DNA of 17,508 bases from Prolixibacteraceae bacterium (GCA_027451165.1 DAIDJX010000031.1:1-17508); one strand, 5' to 3'; shown: positions 7,605 through 14,565, numbered from the stretch's first letter. Made by a program: numbers and translations. Notes: a model not told the origin generated them from the letters alone.

Positions 7605-8489
7605 CTAAATTTTAAATATATATACCAAAGAGCTGCATTTCTTTTTGGAAAGGAGGCTAATCAACCATGAAGCCATTCCCACAGCCATTCCCCTCATAAC
7701 CGGGAAAGTTGATTTCCTGTATTTTTCACTGAGCATGGAGACATAAAAAGCATCAAAAGGAAGCCGGCATATTCCATGAAGATAAAATCCGTGATTTTCG
7801 GCCATCCGGATGATGTTTCCCGGCATAAAATGCCACAGATGGCGGGGAACATCCCAGGCAGCCCAATAGTCCCTGTAATATCCTGCATCATAAGAAGCGG
7901 GATTGGGGAGTGCAATAAAAAGGGTTCCCCCTGGTTTGATCTGCCTGTTAAAAGCTTCCCAGTAAGTGCCGGGGCCGGGCAGGTGTTCCAGCACGTGCCA
8001 CAGGGTTATGACATCAAAGGAAGCATCAGGAAATACCCAGCCCTGTTCTTCGGGCAACAGGCTTAATCCCAGCTGTGTTTCAGCAAATTCCCTGGCCTGT
8101 TCACTGACTTCAACCCCGGTTGTATCCCAGCCCTTTCCGTTCATCATTTTCAGAAAGTACCCTGTTCCCGCGCCGATGTCCAGAATGGCGCCCGTTGGTA
8201 AGCCAGAATGGCGCGAAATCATCCGGTATTTTCTACCCAGCATGTACTGTCTCACAGCATGGTACAATTGGTTGACCAATCCCTGCCGGGTGTTGCTGTG
8301 TGAAACATACTCCTCTGACTGATAGTACCTGCCAATGTTTTCAGCATCCGGGGCCGATCCGGTCATCCGGAATCCACATCCCGGGCAAAGCAGCACCGGG
8401 AACTTTTCCCCGGAAACATAAAAATCGGTACAAACAAATTCAATTCCGGCAAGAGATTCTCCGCATACCGGGCAAACAGATTCTGTCAC
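7605..8489 (-). CDS. Zinc-ribbon class I SAM-dependent methyltransferase
   Basis: A 294-residue protein with two parts. The N-terminal 45 residues hold two CxxC pairs (C6/C9 and C35/C38), a likely zinc ribbon. A Rossmann-type methyltransferase domain follows: motif I is ILDIGAGTGYF (102-112), an acidic residue of the next strand lies in TGVEVSE (124-130), and WHVLEHL (164-170) is the post-motif typical of Methyltransf_11/23 proteins. The C-terminus (about 265-294) is hydrophobic with a KKK patch and may touch the membrane. The start is GTG at 8489: an in-frame TAA lies immediately before it, and the first downstream ATG (residue 42) would remove the zinc ribbon. It follows queA by 21 bases. 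The substrate is unknown; members with this layout often act on sugars, lipids or quinones, and I cannot choose. Confidence 0.85.
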   Translation of the reverse strand: MTESVCPVCGESLAGIEFVCTDFYVSGEKFPVLLCPGCGFRMTGSAPDAENIGRYYQSEEYVSHSNTRQGLVNQLYHAVRQYMLGRKYRMISRHSGLPTGAILDIGAGTGYFLKMMNGKGWDTTGVEVSEQAREFAETQLGLSLLPEEQGWVFPDASFDVITLWHVLEHLPGPGTYWEAFNRQIKPGGTLFIALPNPASYDAGYYRDYWAAWDVPRHLWHFMPGNIIRMAENHGFYLHGICRLPFDAFYVSMLSEKYRKSTFPVMRGMAVGMASWLISLLSKKKCSSLVYIFKI

Positions 8490-8510
8490 TTAAATTCAGT
8501 TTATACTGTT

Positions 8511-9569
8511 TCAAAGGATCAGCATGGCATCTCCGTAAGTGCCGAACCGGTACTCGCTTTTCAGGGCAAGATGGTAAGCCTCCATCAGGAAATCATAACC
8601 TGCAAAGGCGGCTACCATCATCAGCAGGGTGGAGAGGGGGAGATGGAAATTGGTGACCATACGGTTGGCCACGCTGAATTCGTAAGGAGGGAAAATAAAC
8701 TTATTGGTCCAACCTTCAAAGGGTTTCAGCATTCCATCAGTGGAGACGGAACTTTCGATGGTCCGCATAACGGTTGTACCTACTGCGCACACATTTCTCC
8801 GGTCCAGTTTGGCCTGATTGATGATGTTGCAGGCCTCTTCATAGATCCAGATTTGCTCGGAGTCCATCTTGTGTTTGGTGAGATCTTCCACATCCACACT
8901 TCTGAAATTTCCCAGACCGACGTGCAGGGTCACATAAGAAAAGCTGACTCCTTTGATTTCCAGTCGCTTCATTAATTCCCGGCTAAAGTGGAGCCCGGCA
9001 GTCGGAGCTGCCACGGCGCCTTCATTCCTGGCAAATATGGTCTGGTAGCGATCCTTATCTTCCGGCATAACGGGACGGTTGATAAAACGGGGCAGCGGGG
9101 TTTCTCCCAGGCCATACAATGTTTTCTTAAATTCATCATAATTCCCGTCAAAAAGAAAACGCAGGGTTCTTCCGCGGGAGGTTGTATTGTCAATTACTTC
9201 TGCCACAAGAAGATCATCTTCCCAAAAATAAAGCTTGTTCCCAATGCGGATTTTCCGGGCAGGATCCACCAAAACATCCCATAAACGCTGTTCCCGGTTT
9301 AGTTCACGCAGCAGGAACACTTCGATCTCAGCGCCGGTTTTTTCCTTGTTCCCGTACAAGCGGGCGGGGAATACTTTGGTGTCGTTGAAAATTAAAACAT
9401 CCTTGTCGTCAAAATATTCAAGAATATCTTTAAACTGACGGTGTTCAATGGTTCCCTTTGAGCGGTCAAGCACCATCAATTTTGACTCATCCCTGTTTTC
9501 TGCGGGATGAAGCGCTATCTGCTCATCAGGAAGCCTGTACTTGAACTTGCTTAATTTCATTTCTGCCAT
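8511..9569 (-). CDS. queA: S-adenosylmethionine:tRNA ribosyltransferase-isomerase
   Basis: A 352-residue cytoplasmic enzyme that transfers and rearranges the ribosyl part of SAM onto preQ1 in tRNA, giving epoxyqueuosine at the wobble position of GUN anticodons. The family sequence is clear throughout: LIFNDTKVFPARL (about 59-71), TGAEIEVFLL (78-87), EGAVAAPTAGLHFS (183-196), LHVGLGNFRSV (215-225), CAVGTTVMRTIESSVS, and the C-terminal YRFGTYGDAMLIL. The start at 9569 has GAGG five bases upstream; an internal ATG three codons later (MKLSKFKYRLP) matches the usual family start and cannot be excluded. The truB stop lies 25 bases upstream, so the two tRNA-modification genes are probably cotranscribed. 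Confidence 0.97.
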   Translation of the reverse strand: MAEMKLSKFKYRLPDEQIALHPAENRDESKLMVLDRSKGTIEHRQFKDILEYFDDKDVLIFNDTKVFPARLYGNKEKTGAEIEVFLLRELNREQRLWDVLVDPARKIRIGNKLYFWEDDLLVAEVIDNTTSRGRTLRFLFDGNYDEFKKTLYGLGETPLPRFINRPVMPEDKDRYQTIFARNEGAVAAPTAGLHFSRELMKRLEIKGVSFSYVTLHVGLGNFRSVDVEDLTKHKMDSEQIWIYEEACNIINQAKLDRRNVCAVGTTVMRTIESSVSTDGMLKPFEGWTNKFIFPPYEFSVANRMVTNFHLPLSTLLMMVAAFAGYDFLMEAYHLALKSEYRFGTYGDAMLIL

Positions 9570-9594
9570 AACTGCCTCAGATTATATGAATGAT

Positions 9595-10308
9595 TTATGT
9601 ATTTTCCTCAGAAGGGAAAAGCTGTCTGAATTCATCGAAACTCATTGCCTCTTTTACGCAAAAATTACCGCTTCGGGTACGTCTTAACCCGGTTAAATAG
9701 GCCCCGCTCCCCAGTTTTGTGCCAATATCCCTGGCCAGTGCCCGTATATAGGTGCCTTTACTGCAGGTGATGCTGATTTCGACTTCCGGCAAACGGAAAG
9801 AAATCAGTTGAAGGGAAGAGATCACCACCTTTTTAGCCTTAATATCCGGTTCCTTTCCTGCCCGGGCATGTTCGTATGCTCTTTTTCCATTAATTTTTAC
9901 TGCTGAAAATACAGGAGGTATCTGTTCCTGTTCACCCAGAAATCCGTTCAGGACAGTAAAAAACAACTGCTCATCGATATGTTCTACCGGAAACCACTGA
10001 CTTTCTTCAGTCTCCCTGTCATAGGAAGGTGTGATGGCTCCCAGTTTCAGGGTGGCTGTATATTCCTTTTCCTGAGCCTGAAAGGTATCTACCTGTCTGG
10101 TGGATGCTCCGGTGCACAGTATCATCAGCCCGGTGGCCAGCGGATCCAGTGTTCCGGCATGACCCACTTTTAATTTTTTGATTTTCAGCTCTCTGCAAAG
10201 GAAATTCCTTACTTTGCCTACCAGGTCAAAAGAAGTCCATCCATAAGGTTTGTCAAACAACAATACTTCACCTTTAATAAAATCGAATGTCCTGCCGGAT
10301 AAGTTCAT
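9595..10308 (-). CDS. truB: tRNA pseudouridine(55) synthase
   Basis: A 237-residue enzyme that makes pseudouridine 55 in the T-loop of tRNAs. The catalytic motif GHAGTLDPLATG covers about 49-60, with the nucleophile D55. Other family marks are LLFDKPYGWTSFDLV (16-30), EYTATLKLG (82-90), IPPVFSAVKINGKRAYEHAR, and the C-terminal CSKGTYIRALARDIG. The frame stays open upstream to an ATG at 10434, but that extension would overlap uppP by 91 bases and has no family similarity. The ATG at 10308 gives the expected length and follows the uppP stop by 35 bases. Its position between uppP and queA suggests one polycistronic message. Confidence 0.95.
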   Translation of the reverse strand: MNLSGRTFDFIKGEVLLFDKPYGWTSFDLVGKVRNFLCRELKIKKLKVGHAGTLDPLATGLMILCTGASTRQVDTFQAQEKEYTATLKLGAITPSYDRETEESQWFPVEHIDEQLFFTVLNGFLGEQEQIPPVFSAVKINGKRAYEHARAGKEPDIKAKKVVISSLQLISFRLPEVEISITCSKGTYIRALARDIGTKLGSGAYLTGLRRTRSGNFCVKEAMSFDEFRQLFPSEENT

Positions 10309-10343
10309 CAGAATACCAACCAAAGAGAGCTGCGCCTTGATTA

Positions 10344-11126
10344 TCAGGCTGCAAAAATAGCAATTAGGCCAACAATCAGGCAATATAACGAAAAATAAAT
10401 CAACTTTCCGCGGCTGATGACATTCACCATCCATTTACAGGCCAGCCAGCCTGAAAAAAAGGCAGTCAGGAAACCGATGAGAAGAGGAATTATGCCGATG
10501 CCATTAAAATCGCCATCTATGGTAATCATATCCATGGCCATGGCGCCCAATACCGGCAGCAAAACCATCAGAAAGGAGAAGCGTGCAGTTTCCTTCCGGT
10601 CTTTTCCCAACAGAATTCCTGTGGAAATGGTGGCGCCGCTTCTGGAAAGACCGGGTAAGACTGCAACAGCCTGTGCCACCCCAATAATCAGACTGTCGGA
10701 CCACCCGATGCTCTTTTGGGATTTTCCTTTGTAAAGATGGGCAAAAAGCAACAGTGAAGCTGTTACCAGCAGACACACACCTACAACGATCAGGTTTCCC
10801 GTAAAAAGGCTTTCCACCTCCTCCCTGAAAAATAGTCCGAGAATAACTACCGGAATTGCTGAGAAAAGCAGTTTGCCAGCCAACAGGGTGTCCTCATTTT
10901 TTTTCAGGGATATCGTACTGACCATCAGGCTGCTGATTTCTTTACGGAAAACTACCAGCGTACTCAATACGGTAGCGAGGTGTACCACCAGCGTAAAAGT
11001 CAGGTGACCGCTGCCAACATCCCCAAGAATATAATTTCCCAGTTCAAGATGTCCGCTGGAACTGACAGGTATGAACTCGGTCAGTCCCTGCAACAATCCC
11101 AAAATAAATGCCTGTGTTTCAGTCAT
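10344..11126 (-). CDS. uppP: Undecaprenyl-diphosphate phosphatase
   Basis: A 260-residue multi-pass inner-membrane protein (BacA/UppP family). It removes a phosphate from undecaprenyl pyrophosphate so that the lipid carrier can be reused for peptidoglycan and other envelope polymers; the family confers bacitracin tolerance. Both signature motifs are present: LLQGLTEFIPVSSSGHL (11-27), with E17 and the serine run, and LPGLSRSGATIS (157-168), with R162. About eight hydrophobic segments are visible across the chain. It starts 20 bases after the DUF3098 gene and is followed by truB after 35 bases. The call is secure. Confidence 0.97.
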   Translation of the reverse strand: MTETQAFILGLLQGLTEFIPVSSSGHLELGNYILGDVGSGHLTFTLVVHLATVLSTLVVFRKEISSLMVSTISLKKNEDTLLAGKLLFSAIPVVILGLFFREEVESLFTGNLIVVGVCLLVTASLLLFAHLYKGKSQKSIGWSDSLIIGVAQAVAVLPGLSRSGATISTGILLGKDRKETARFSFLMVLLPVLGAMAMDMITIDGDFNGIGIIPLLIGFLTAFFSGWLACKWMVNVISRGKLIYFSLYCLIVGLIAIFAA

Positions 11127-11146
11127 ACGAACAAGGTAATCCCCGG

Positions 11147-11395
11147 TTACCTGCTCTTTTTCATAATGGCATAAATTTCAAAGATAAAACCAGCCAGCAG
11201 GACCAGGGGGGCCAGCGTGATCCTTCTGAAACTGAAAATGCCAGGATTGAACACGTTGGGGTCATTGCTCTTACCTCCGATCATCAAAATGAATCCCAGT
11301 ATGATAATACCAAAACCGATGGCCATCAGTTTATAATTTTCCGGTCCCAGGGCAAATCCGGGGTTATCCTTAATGTCGTTGTTCTTGGTTGCCAT
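11147..11395 (-). CDS. DUF3098 family small membrane protein
   Basis: An 82-residue protein with two hydrophobic helices (about 22-40 and 60-77) separated by a short loop (KSNDPNVFNPGIFSFRRITLAP) and ending in a basic tail (KKSR). The sequence fits the DUF3098 family, which I know from Bacteroidota between ftsX and uppP, exactly the position here. Its function is not established. The placement suggests a part in division or envelope assembly with FtsX, but this is context only. A -7-like box at 11418-11425 could give it and uppP a transcript separate from ftsX. The gap to ftsX is 94 bases. Confidence 0.88.
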   Translation of the reverse strand: MATKNNDIKDNPGFALGPENYKLMAIGFGIIILGFILMIGGKSNDPNVFNPGIFSFRRITLAPLVLLAGFIFEIYAIMKKSR

Positions 11396-11417
11396 TTTTC
11401 TAAATATTATGAATCGT

Positions 11418-11425
11418 CAAATATA
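11418..11425 (-). promoter_or_regulatory. Candidate -7 box before the DUF3098 gene
   Basis: On the minus strand the bases read TATATTTG, matching TAnnTTTG. There is no matching TTTG about 19 bases upstream. If used, it would give a very short leader (under 20 bases) and an internal promoter for DUF3098-uppP-truB-queA. Confidence 0.35.
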
Positions 11426-11489
11426 AGGGATAATGGGGGATTTGATGCTTATCCGCTGAAAAATCATGCTGTGGGAAATGAAGTATGCC

Positions 11490-12368
11490 TCAATAGAATA
11501 AGTCATCGAATTTCATTTTCAGGAAACGGTTCACGGAAATATGGGTAGATATCCAGGACAGCAGGATTCCGGTGGCAAGTACCATCAGAAAAACTATGCC
11601 CAGCATAACCACATCATTTTCAGTAATGATACCGGTAAGTTCTTTCTGAAAAGCGAGCATGAGCCCGGCCAGAAGGATAGTGGAAAAAACCGCTCCCCAG
11701 ATTCCCAGGCCTATGCTTTTCCGGATAAAGGGGCGACGGACAAAGCCTTTGGTGGCCCCAACCAAAATCATGTTGTTGATGATAAAACGCTGGGCATAAA
11801 TAGAAATCCGGATGGTATTGTTGATCAGCACACTGAAAACAAAAAACAACAATCCACTGAAAACAAGCAAAAAAACGGTTATTCTCCTGACGTTGCCGTT
11901 GATTACGGAAACCAGGTTTTGCTGGTAGAAAACCTCTTTGACTTCCGGCATTTCCATGAAGCGTTTTTCCAGTACGACAAGGCTGTCCTGGCGGGTGTAA
12001 GGGGCATATAGTTTTATTTCAAAAGACGAAGAAAGAGGATTAAAGCCCAGAAAGCCGTTGAAATCGACACCCAATTCGCGGGTAAGATCATTGGCGGCTG
12101 TTTCTTTATCTACAAACCGGATCTGTTTTACCCAGGGTTTCAGCCGGAGATCTCTTTCAAAGCGGGCCCGTTCTGTTTCGGGGAGCTCTTCCCTGACAAC
12201 CACTGTAAAACCGATCTTTTCCCTGACATAATCAGTCAGACGCCGGCTGTTCAGCAAAATCAGAAACAATAAGCCGAGCAGGAACAGCACAAGAGTGATA
12301 CTTACTGCAGAAGAGAGGTAGGAGGTAAAAATCCTGTTTTTCAGCTTACCCGGTTTGTTTTTTTTCAT
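11490..12368 (-). CDS. ftsX: Cell division protein FtsX (ABC-type permease)
   Basis: A 292-residue inner-membrane protein that works with the ATPase FtsE to activate peptidoglycan hydrolases at the division site. It has a basic cytoplasmic N-terminus, a first helix (about 22-40), a periplasmic domain (about 41-162) and three more helices (about 163-184, 218-240, 253-276). The loop NTIRISIYAQRFIINNMILVGATKGFVRRPF, given here in its key parts as INNTIR (182-187), LVGAT (202-206) and RRPF (211-214), is the FtsX signature. FtsE is not in the window, so it must be encoded elsewhere. ATG 12368 has AGGAG four to nine bases upstream. It is the first gene of the minus-strand cluster and is divergent from rplM. 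Confidence 0.95.
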   Translation of the reverse strand: MKKNKPGKLKNRIFTSYLSSAVSITLVLFLLGLLFLILLNSRRLTDYVREKIGFTVVVREELPETERARFERDLRLKPWVKQIRFVDKETAANDLTRELGVDFNGFLGFNPLSSSFEIKLYAPYTRQDSLVVLEKRFMEMPEVKEVFYQQNLVSVINGNVRRITVFLLVFSGLLFFVFSVLINNTIRISIYAQRFIINNMILVGATKGFVRRPFIRKSIGLGIWGAVFSTILLAGLMLAFQKELTGIITENDVVMLGIVFLMVLATGILLSWISTHISVNRFLKMKFDDLFY

Positions 12369-12394
12369 GGGCTCCTATTCAAGTTGATGGCGTA

Positions 12395-12402
12395 CAAAAA
12401 TA
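12395..12402 (-). promoter_or_regulatory. Candidate -7 box for ftsX
   Basis: The minus strand reads TATTTTTG, fitting TAnnTTTG, 27 bases before the ftsX ATG. The upstream TTTG element is not recognisable at the right distance. Confidence 0.35.
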
Positions 12403-12457
12403 AATAAAATCGTTATAGGTTTCCATCTCCGGAGGGTTCCGGTTATTCAGGATTACC

Positions 12458-12484
12458 AGATAATTATCTTTCAGAAAGATATCT
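12458..12484. repeat. Cluster of overlapping AGATA/TATCT palindromes
   Basis: Three perfect palindromes overlap: a 12-mer AGATAATTATCT (12458-12469), a 17-mer with 8-bp arms TATCTTTC/GAAAGATA around one base (12465-12481), and AGATATCT (12477-12484). They supply four AGATA/TATCT half-sites upstream of the rplM promoter and could be an operator shared by the divergent genes. No binding protein can be named. Confidence 0.5.
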
Positions 12485-12505
12485 GTTATTTTTAAAGTAT
12501 AAAAG

Positions 12506-12535
12506 TTTGTATTTCTGAAAAAAGAAATACTTTTG
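12506..12535 (+). promoter_or_regulatory. Promoter of the rplM-rpsI(-rpsB-tsf) operon
   Basis: TTTG at 12506-12509 and TACTTTTG at 12528-12535 are 18 bases apart and match the Bacteroidota -33/-7 consensus well. Transcription should start near 12540. An inverted repeat, GTATTTCT (12509-12516) against AGAAATAC (12523-12530), fills the spacer and enters both boxes. Confidence 0.78.
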
Positions 12536-12539
12536 CAGT

Positions 12540-12679
12540 CCGATTATTATCTTACTTGCGAATTGTATAAATTACTGATTTACTTCGTAGTACAATAATT
12601 CTCCAGGATGCCTAGTGGTTGAATTAAAGGAAACGGATTTTCGGTAAAAGAGTTGAATTAAAAAATAAGGAAATAACAA
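12540..12679 (+). promoter_or_regulatory. Long rplM 5' leader, possible ribosomal-protein leader
   Basis: About 140 bases separate the predicted transcription start from the GTG of rplM, long for this phylum. Possible pairings include ATTGTA (12562-12567) with TACAAT (12591-12596), or TACT (12573-12576) with AGTA (12589-12592), which exclude each other, and a CCAGG/CCT-TGG element near 12603-12618. From memory, an L13 leader motif has been proposed in Bacteroidia; I could not check that this sequence fits it. Confidence 0.4.
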
Positions 12680-13135
12680 GTGGATACATTAAGTTTTAAG
12701 ACTGTTTCAGCCAATAAGGCAACAGTGAACAAAGAATGGCTGGTTATTGACGCGTCAGGCCTGGTGCTTGGGCGCTTGGCCAGTACGGTTGCCCGTATAT
12801 TGCGCGGAAAGCACAAAACCAATTACACACCCCATGTTGATTGTGGTGATTACGTGATCGTAATTAATGCGGAAAAAGTAGCTCTTACCGGCGATAAGAT
12901 GAAAGACAAGGAGTACGTCAGGCACTCAGGCTATCCGGGAGGACAGTCGATTCAGACGCCGAAGGAAATTTTGGTAAAATATCCTGAAAGACTGGTGGAA
13001 CATGCCGTTAAAGGTATGCTTCCCAAAAACCGGTTGGGCAGGAGTATTTACAAAAACCTGAAAGTAGTGGTTGGACCCAACCATAAATTTGAAGCACAGA
13101 AACCGAAATGTATTGATTTAAACACCATTAAGTAA
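12680..13135 (+). CDS. rplM: Large-subunit ribosomal protein uL13
   Basis: A 151-residue protein that assembles early on 23S rRNA. The N-terminus MDTLSFKTVSANKATV is the typical Bacteroidota form. The family body is clear: WLVIDASGLVLGRLAS (20-35), HVDCGDYVIVINAEK, the GYPGGQ motif, and the signature VKGMLPKNRLGRSIYKNLKV near 112-131. The start is GTG 12680, with AAGGAA about ten bases upstream; no ATG lies nearby in frame. The rpsI gene begins five bases after the stop, so the two are translated from one message, as in nearly all bacteria. Confidence 0.97.
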   Translation: MDTLSFKTVSANKATVNKEWLVIDASGLVLGRLASTVARILRGKHKTNYTPHVDCGDYVIVINAEKVALTGDKMKDKEYVRHSGYPGGQSIQTPKEILVKYPERLVEHAVKGMLPKNRLGRSIYKNLKVVVGPNHKFEAQKPKCIDLNTIK

Positions 13136-13140
13136 GCAAC

Positions 13141-13527
13141 ATGGAAGTAACGAACACTATAGGTCGCCGTAAATCAGCCATTGCCAGGGTTTACATTACT
13201 CCGGGCAAAGGCAATATTGTGATCAACGACCGCGAATTTAAAGAATATTTTACGACTGAAGTCCTGCAGTTTGTGGCAACCCAGCCCCTGATCCTGCTGG
13301 GTGTTCGGGAAAATTACGACCTCAAGGTTAACCTTGACGGTGGTGGATATTCCGGACAAGCTGCCGCGCTCAGGATGGGTATTGCAAGGGCTTTGGTAGA
13401 AATCGATCCCGAAAACAGGGCTAAACTGAAACAAGCCGGTTTCCTTACCAGGGATTCACGGGAAGTGGAACGCAAAAAGCCGGGCCAGCCAAAAGCCAGG
13501 AAAAGATTCCAGTTTTCCAAACGTTAG
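13141..13527 (+). CDS. rpsI: Small-subunit ribosomal protein uS9
   Basis: A 128-residue protein of the 30S head. The signature GGGYSGQAAALRMGIARAL covers 67-85. The C-terminal tail is strongly basic and ends in SKR, the part that reaches the P-site tRNA. The N-terminus (TIGRRKSAIARVYITPGKG) is canonical. It lies five bases after rplM. A large imperfect palindrome begins 36 bases after the stop and separates it from rpsB. Confidence 0.98.
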   Translation: MEVTNTIGRRKSAIARVYITPGKGNIVINDREFKEYFTTEVLQFVATQPLILLGVRENYDLKVNLDGGGYSGQAAALRMGIARALVEIDPENRAKLKQAGFLTRDSREVERKKPGQPKARKRFQFSKR

Positions 13528-13562
13528 AAAATTACATTTATTAATCATCACATGGGATCTAA

Positions 13563-13603
13563 AACTGTTGAGACCCCCGACCTGTCGGGGCTACTCAATA
13601 GTT
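13563..13603 (+). repeat. 41-bp imperfect palindrome between rpsI and rpsB
   Basis: The outer arms AACTGTTGAG (13563-13572) and CTCAATAGTT (13594-13603) pair over ten bases with one G-U pair. The inner arms CCCCGA (13575-13580) and TCGGGG (13585-13590) close a CCTG loop (the complementarity is 7 bp each side). A small internal loop separates the two stems. There is no T-run, so it is not a plain terminator. It overlaps by one base a second hairpin, TGCT/AGCA (13603-13614). It could be a REP-like repeat, a processing site or part of an S2-responsive leader. Confidence 0.6.
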
Positions 13604-13638
13604 GCTTTTAAGCAGGATTTCAATAAAAAAGTAAACAG

Positions 13639-14565
13639 ATGCCAAGAACAAATTTCGAACAACTTCTGGATGCCGGAGTACACTTCGGTCACCTGAAAAG
13701 AAAATGGAACCCGAACATGCAGCCTTACATCTTCATGGAGAAAAATGGGATCCATATTATTGATCTTCAAAAGACGATCGTTAAGATCGACGAAGCCGCT
13801 GCTGCTATCAAGCAGATTGCCAAATCCGGACGTAAAGTCCTGTTTGTGGCCACCAAAAAACAGGCTAAGGATATCGTTGCAGAACATGTATCTTCTGTAA
13901 AAATGCCTTATGTTACTGAACGTTGGCCCGGCGGTATGCTTACCAATTTCCCCACCATCCGCAAAGCCGTGAAAAAAATGGTTTCCATCGACAAGATGAC
14001 CAAGGATTCCAGCTGGGAGAAATTGTCCAAAAGGGAAAAACTGCAAATTACCCGTCAGCGCGCTAAACTGGAAAAGATCCTCGGAAGCATTGTGGACCTG
14101 ACCCGTCTGCCTTCTGCTCTTTTCGTAGTCGACGTGATGAAAGAGAAAATTGCTGTCCGCGAAGCACAGCGTTTGGGAATTCCTGTGTTCGGGATGGTAG
14201 ATACCAATTCTGATCCCAACGGAATCGATTTTGTTATCCCCGCCAATGATGACGCTTCCCAGTCGATCCAGCTGATTACCGGTGTGATGGTGGATGCCAT
14301 CCGTGAAGGTTTGCAGGAGCGCCGGGTGGAACGTGACAAGGATGATGTGGATTCCGATGAAATGGAAGAAGATGAAATGCCCAAAAGGCCGCGTCGTGCC
14401 CGTAAAACGGTGAAAAAGGCGGAGTTTATCGGGCAGGAAGAAGCCGAAGTGGAAATTCCGGAGGAAATAGAAGAACCTGAAGAAGAAGATGACTTCGAGG
14501 TAGAAGAAGAGGACGAAGATGCTGAAGTGGAAGGCGACGAACCGGAGGAAGAAGAAGCGGAGTAA
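13639..14565 (+). CDS. rpsB: Small-subunit ribosomal protein uS2 with charged C-terminal tail
   Basis: A 308-residue protein; the S2 core (about 1-233) is canonical, with AGVHFGHLKRKWNPNMQPYIF (key part 12-28), RWPGGMLTNF (95-104), and IPVFGMVDTNSDPNGIDFVIPANDD (about 181-205). E. coli S2 has 241 residues. Here about 70 more follow: a DDVDSDEMEEDEM stretch, a basic patch (249-260, KRPRRARKTVKK), and then a long Glu/Asp-rich tail to the end. Such acidic extensions occur on S2 in Bacteroidota; their role is not clear to me. tsf starts 42 bases downstream, the conserved rpsB-tsf pair. No Shine-Dalgarno is obvious before the ATG, only an A-rich stretch. Confidence 0.97.
   Translation: MPRTNFEQLLDAGVHFGHLKRKWNPNMQPYIFMEKNGIHIIDLQKTIVKIDEAAAAIKQIAKSGRKVLFVATKKQAKDIVAEHVSSVKMPYVTERWPGGMLTNFPTIRKAVKKMVSIDKMTKDSSWEKLSKREKLQITRQRAKLEKILGSIVDLTRLPSALFVVDVMKEKIAVREAQRLGIPVFGMVDTNSDPNGIDFVIPANDDASQSIQLITGVMVDAIREGLQERRVERDKDDVDSDEMEEDEMPKRPRRARKTVKKAEFIGQEEAEVEIPEEIEEPEEEDDFEVEEEDEDAEVEGDEPEEEEAE

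Larger units (their letters stand above)
12369..12679. other. Divergent intergenic region ftsX / rplM
   Basis: These 311 bases hold no credible gene. From left to right I see a possible ftsX -7 box (12395-12402, minus), a small CCGGA/TCCGG hairpin near 12428, a cluster of AGATA/TATCT palindromes (12458-12484), a promoter lying inside an inverted repeat (12501-12535), and the rplM leader (about 12540-12679). Confidence 0.8.

Noticed and set aside
10309..10434. Upstream extension of TruB to an earlier ATG
   Set aside because: It would overlap uppP by 91 bases and adds residues with no TruB similarity; ATG 10308 gives the expected length.
11541..12011. A 156-residue plus-strand frame opposite ftsX
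   Set aside because: It is a Gln/Asn/Lys-rich shadow of the FtsX coding strand, with no promoter or ribosome site.
14400..14565. Frameshift or fused low-complexity artefact at the end of rpsB
   Set aside because: The frame is continuous, the tail ends at a normal stop 42 bases before tsf, and acidic S2 tails are known in the phylum.
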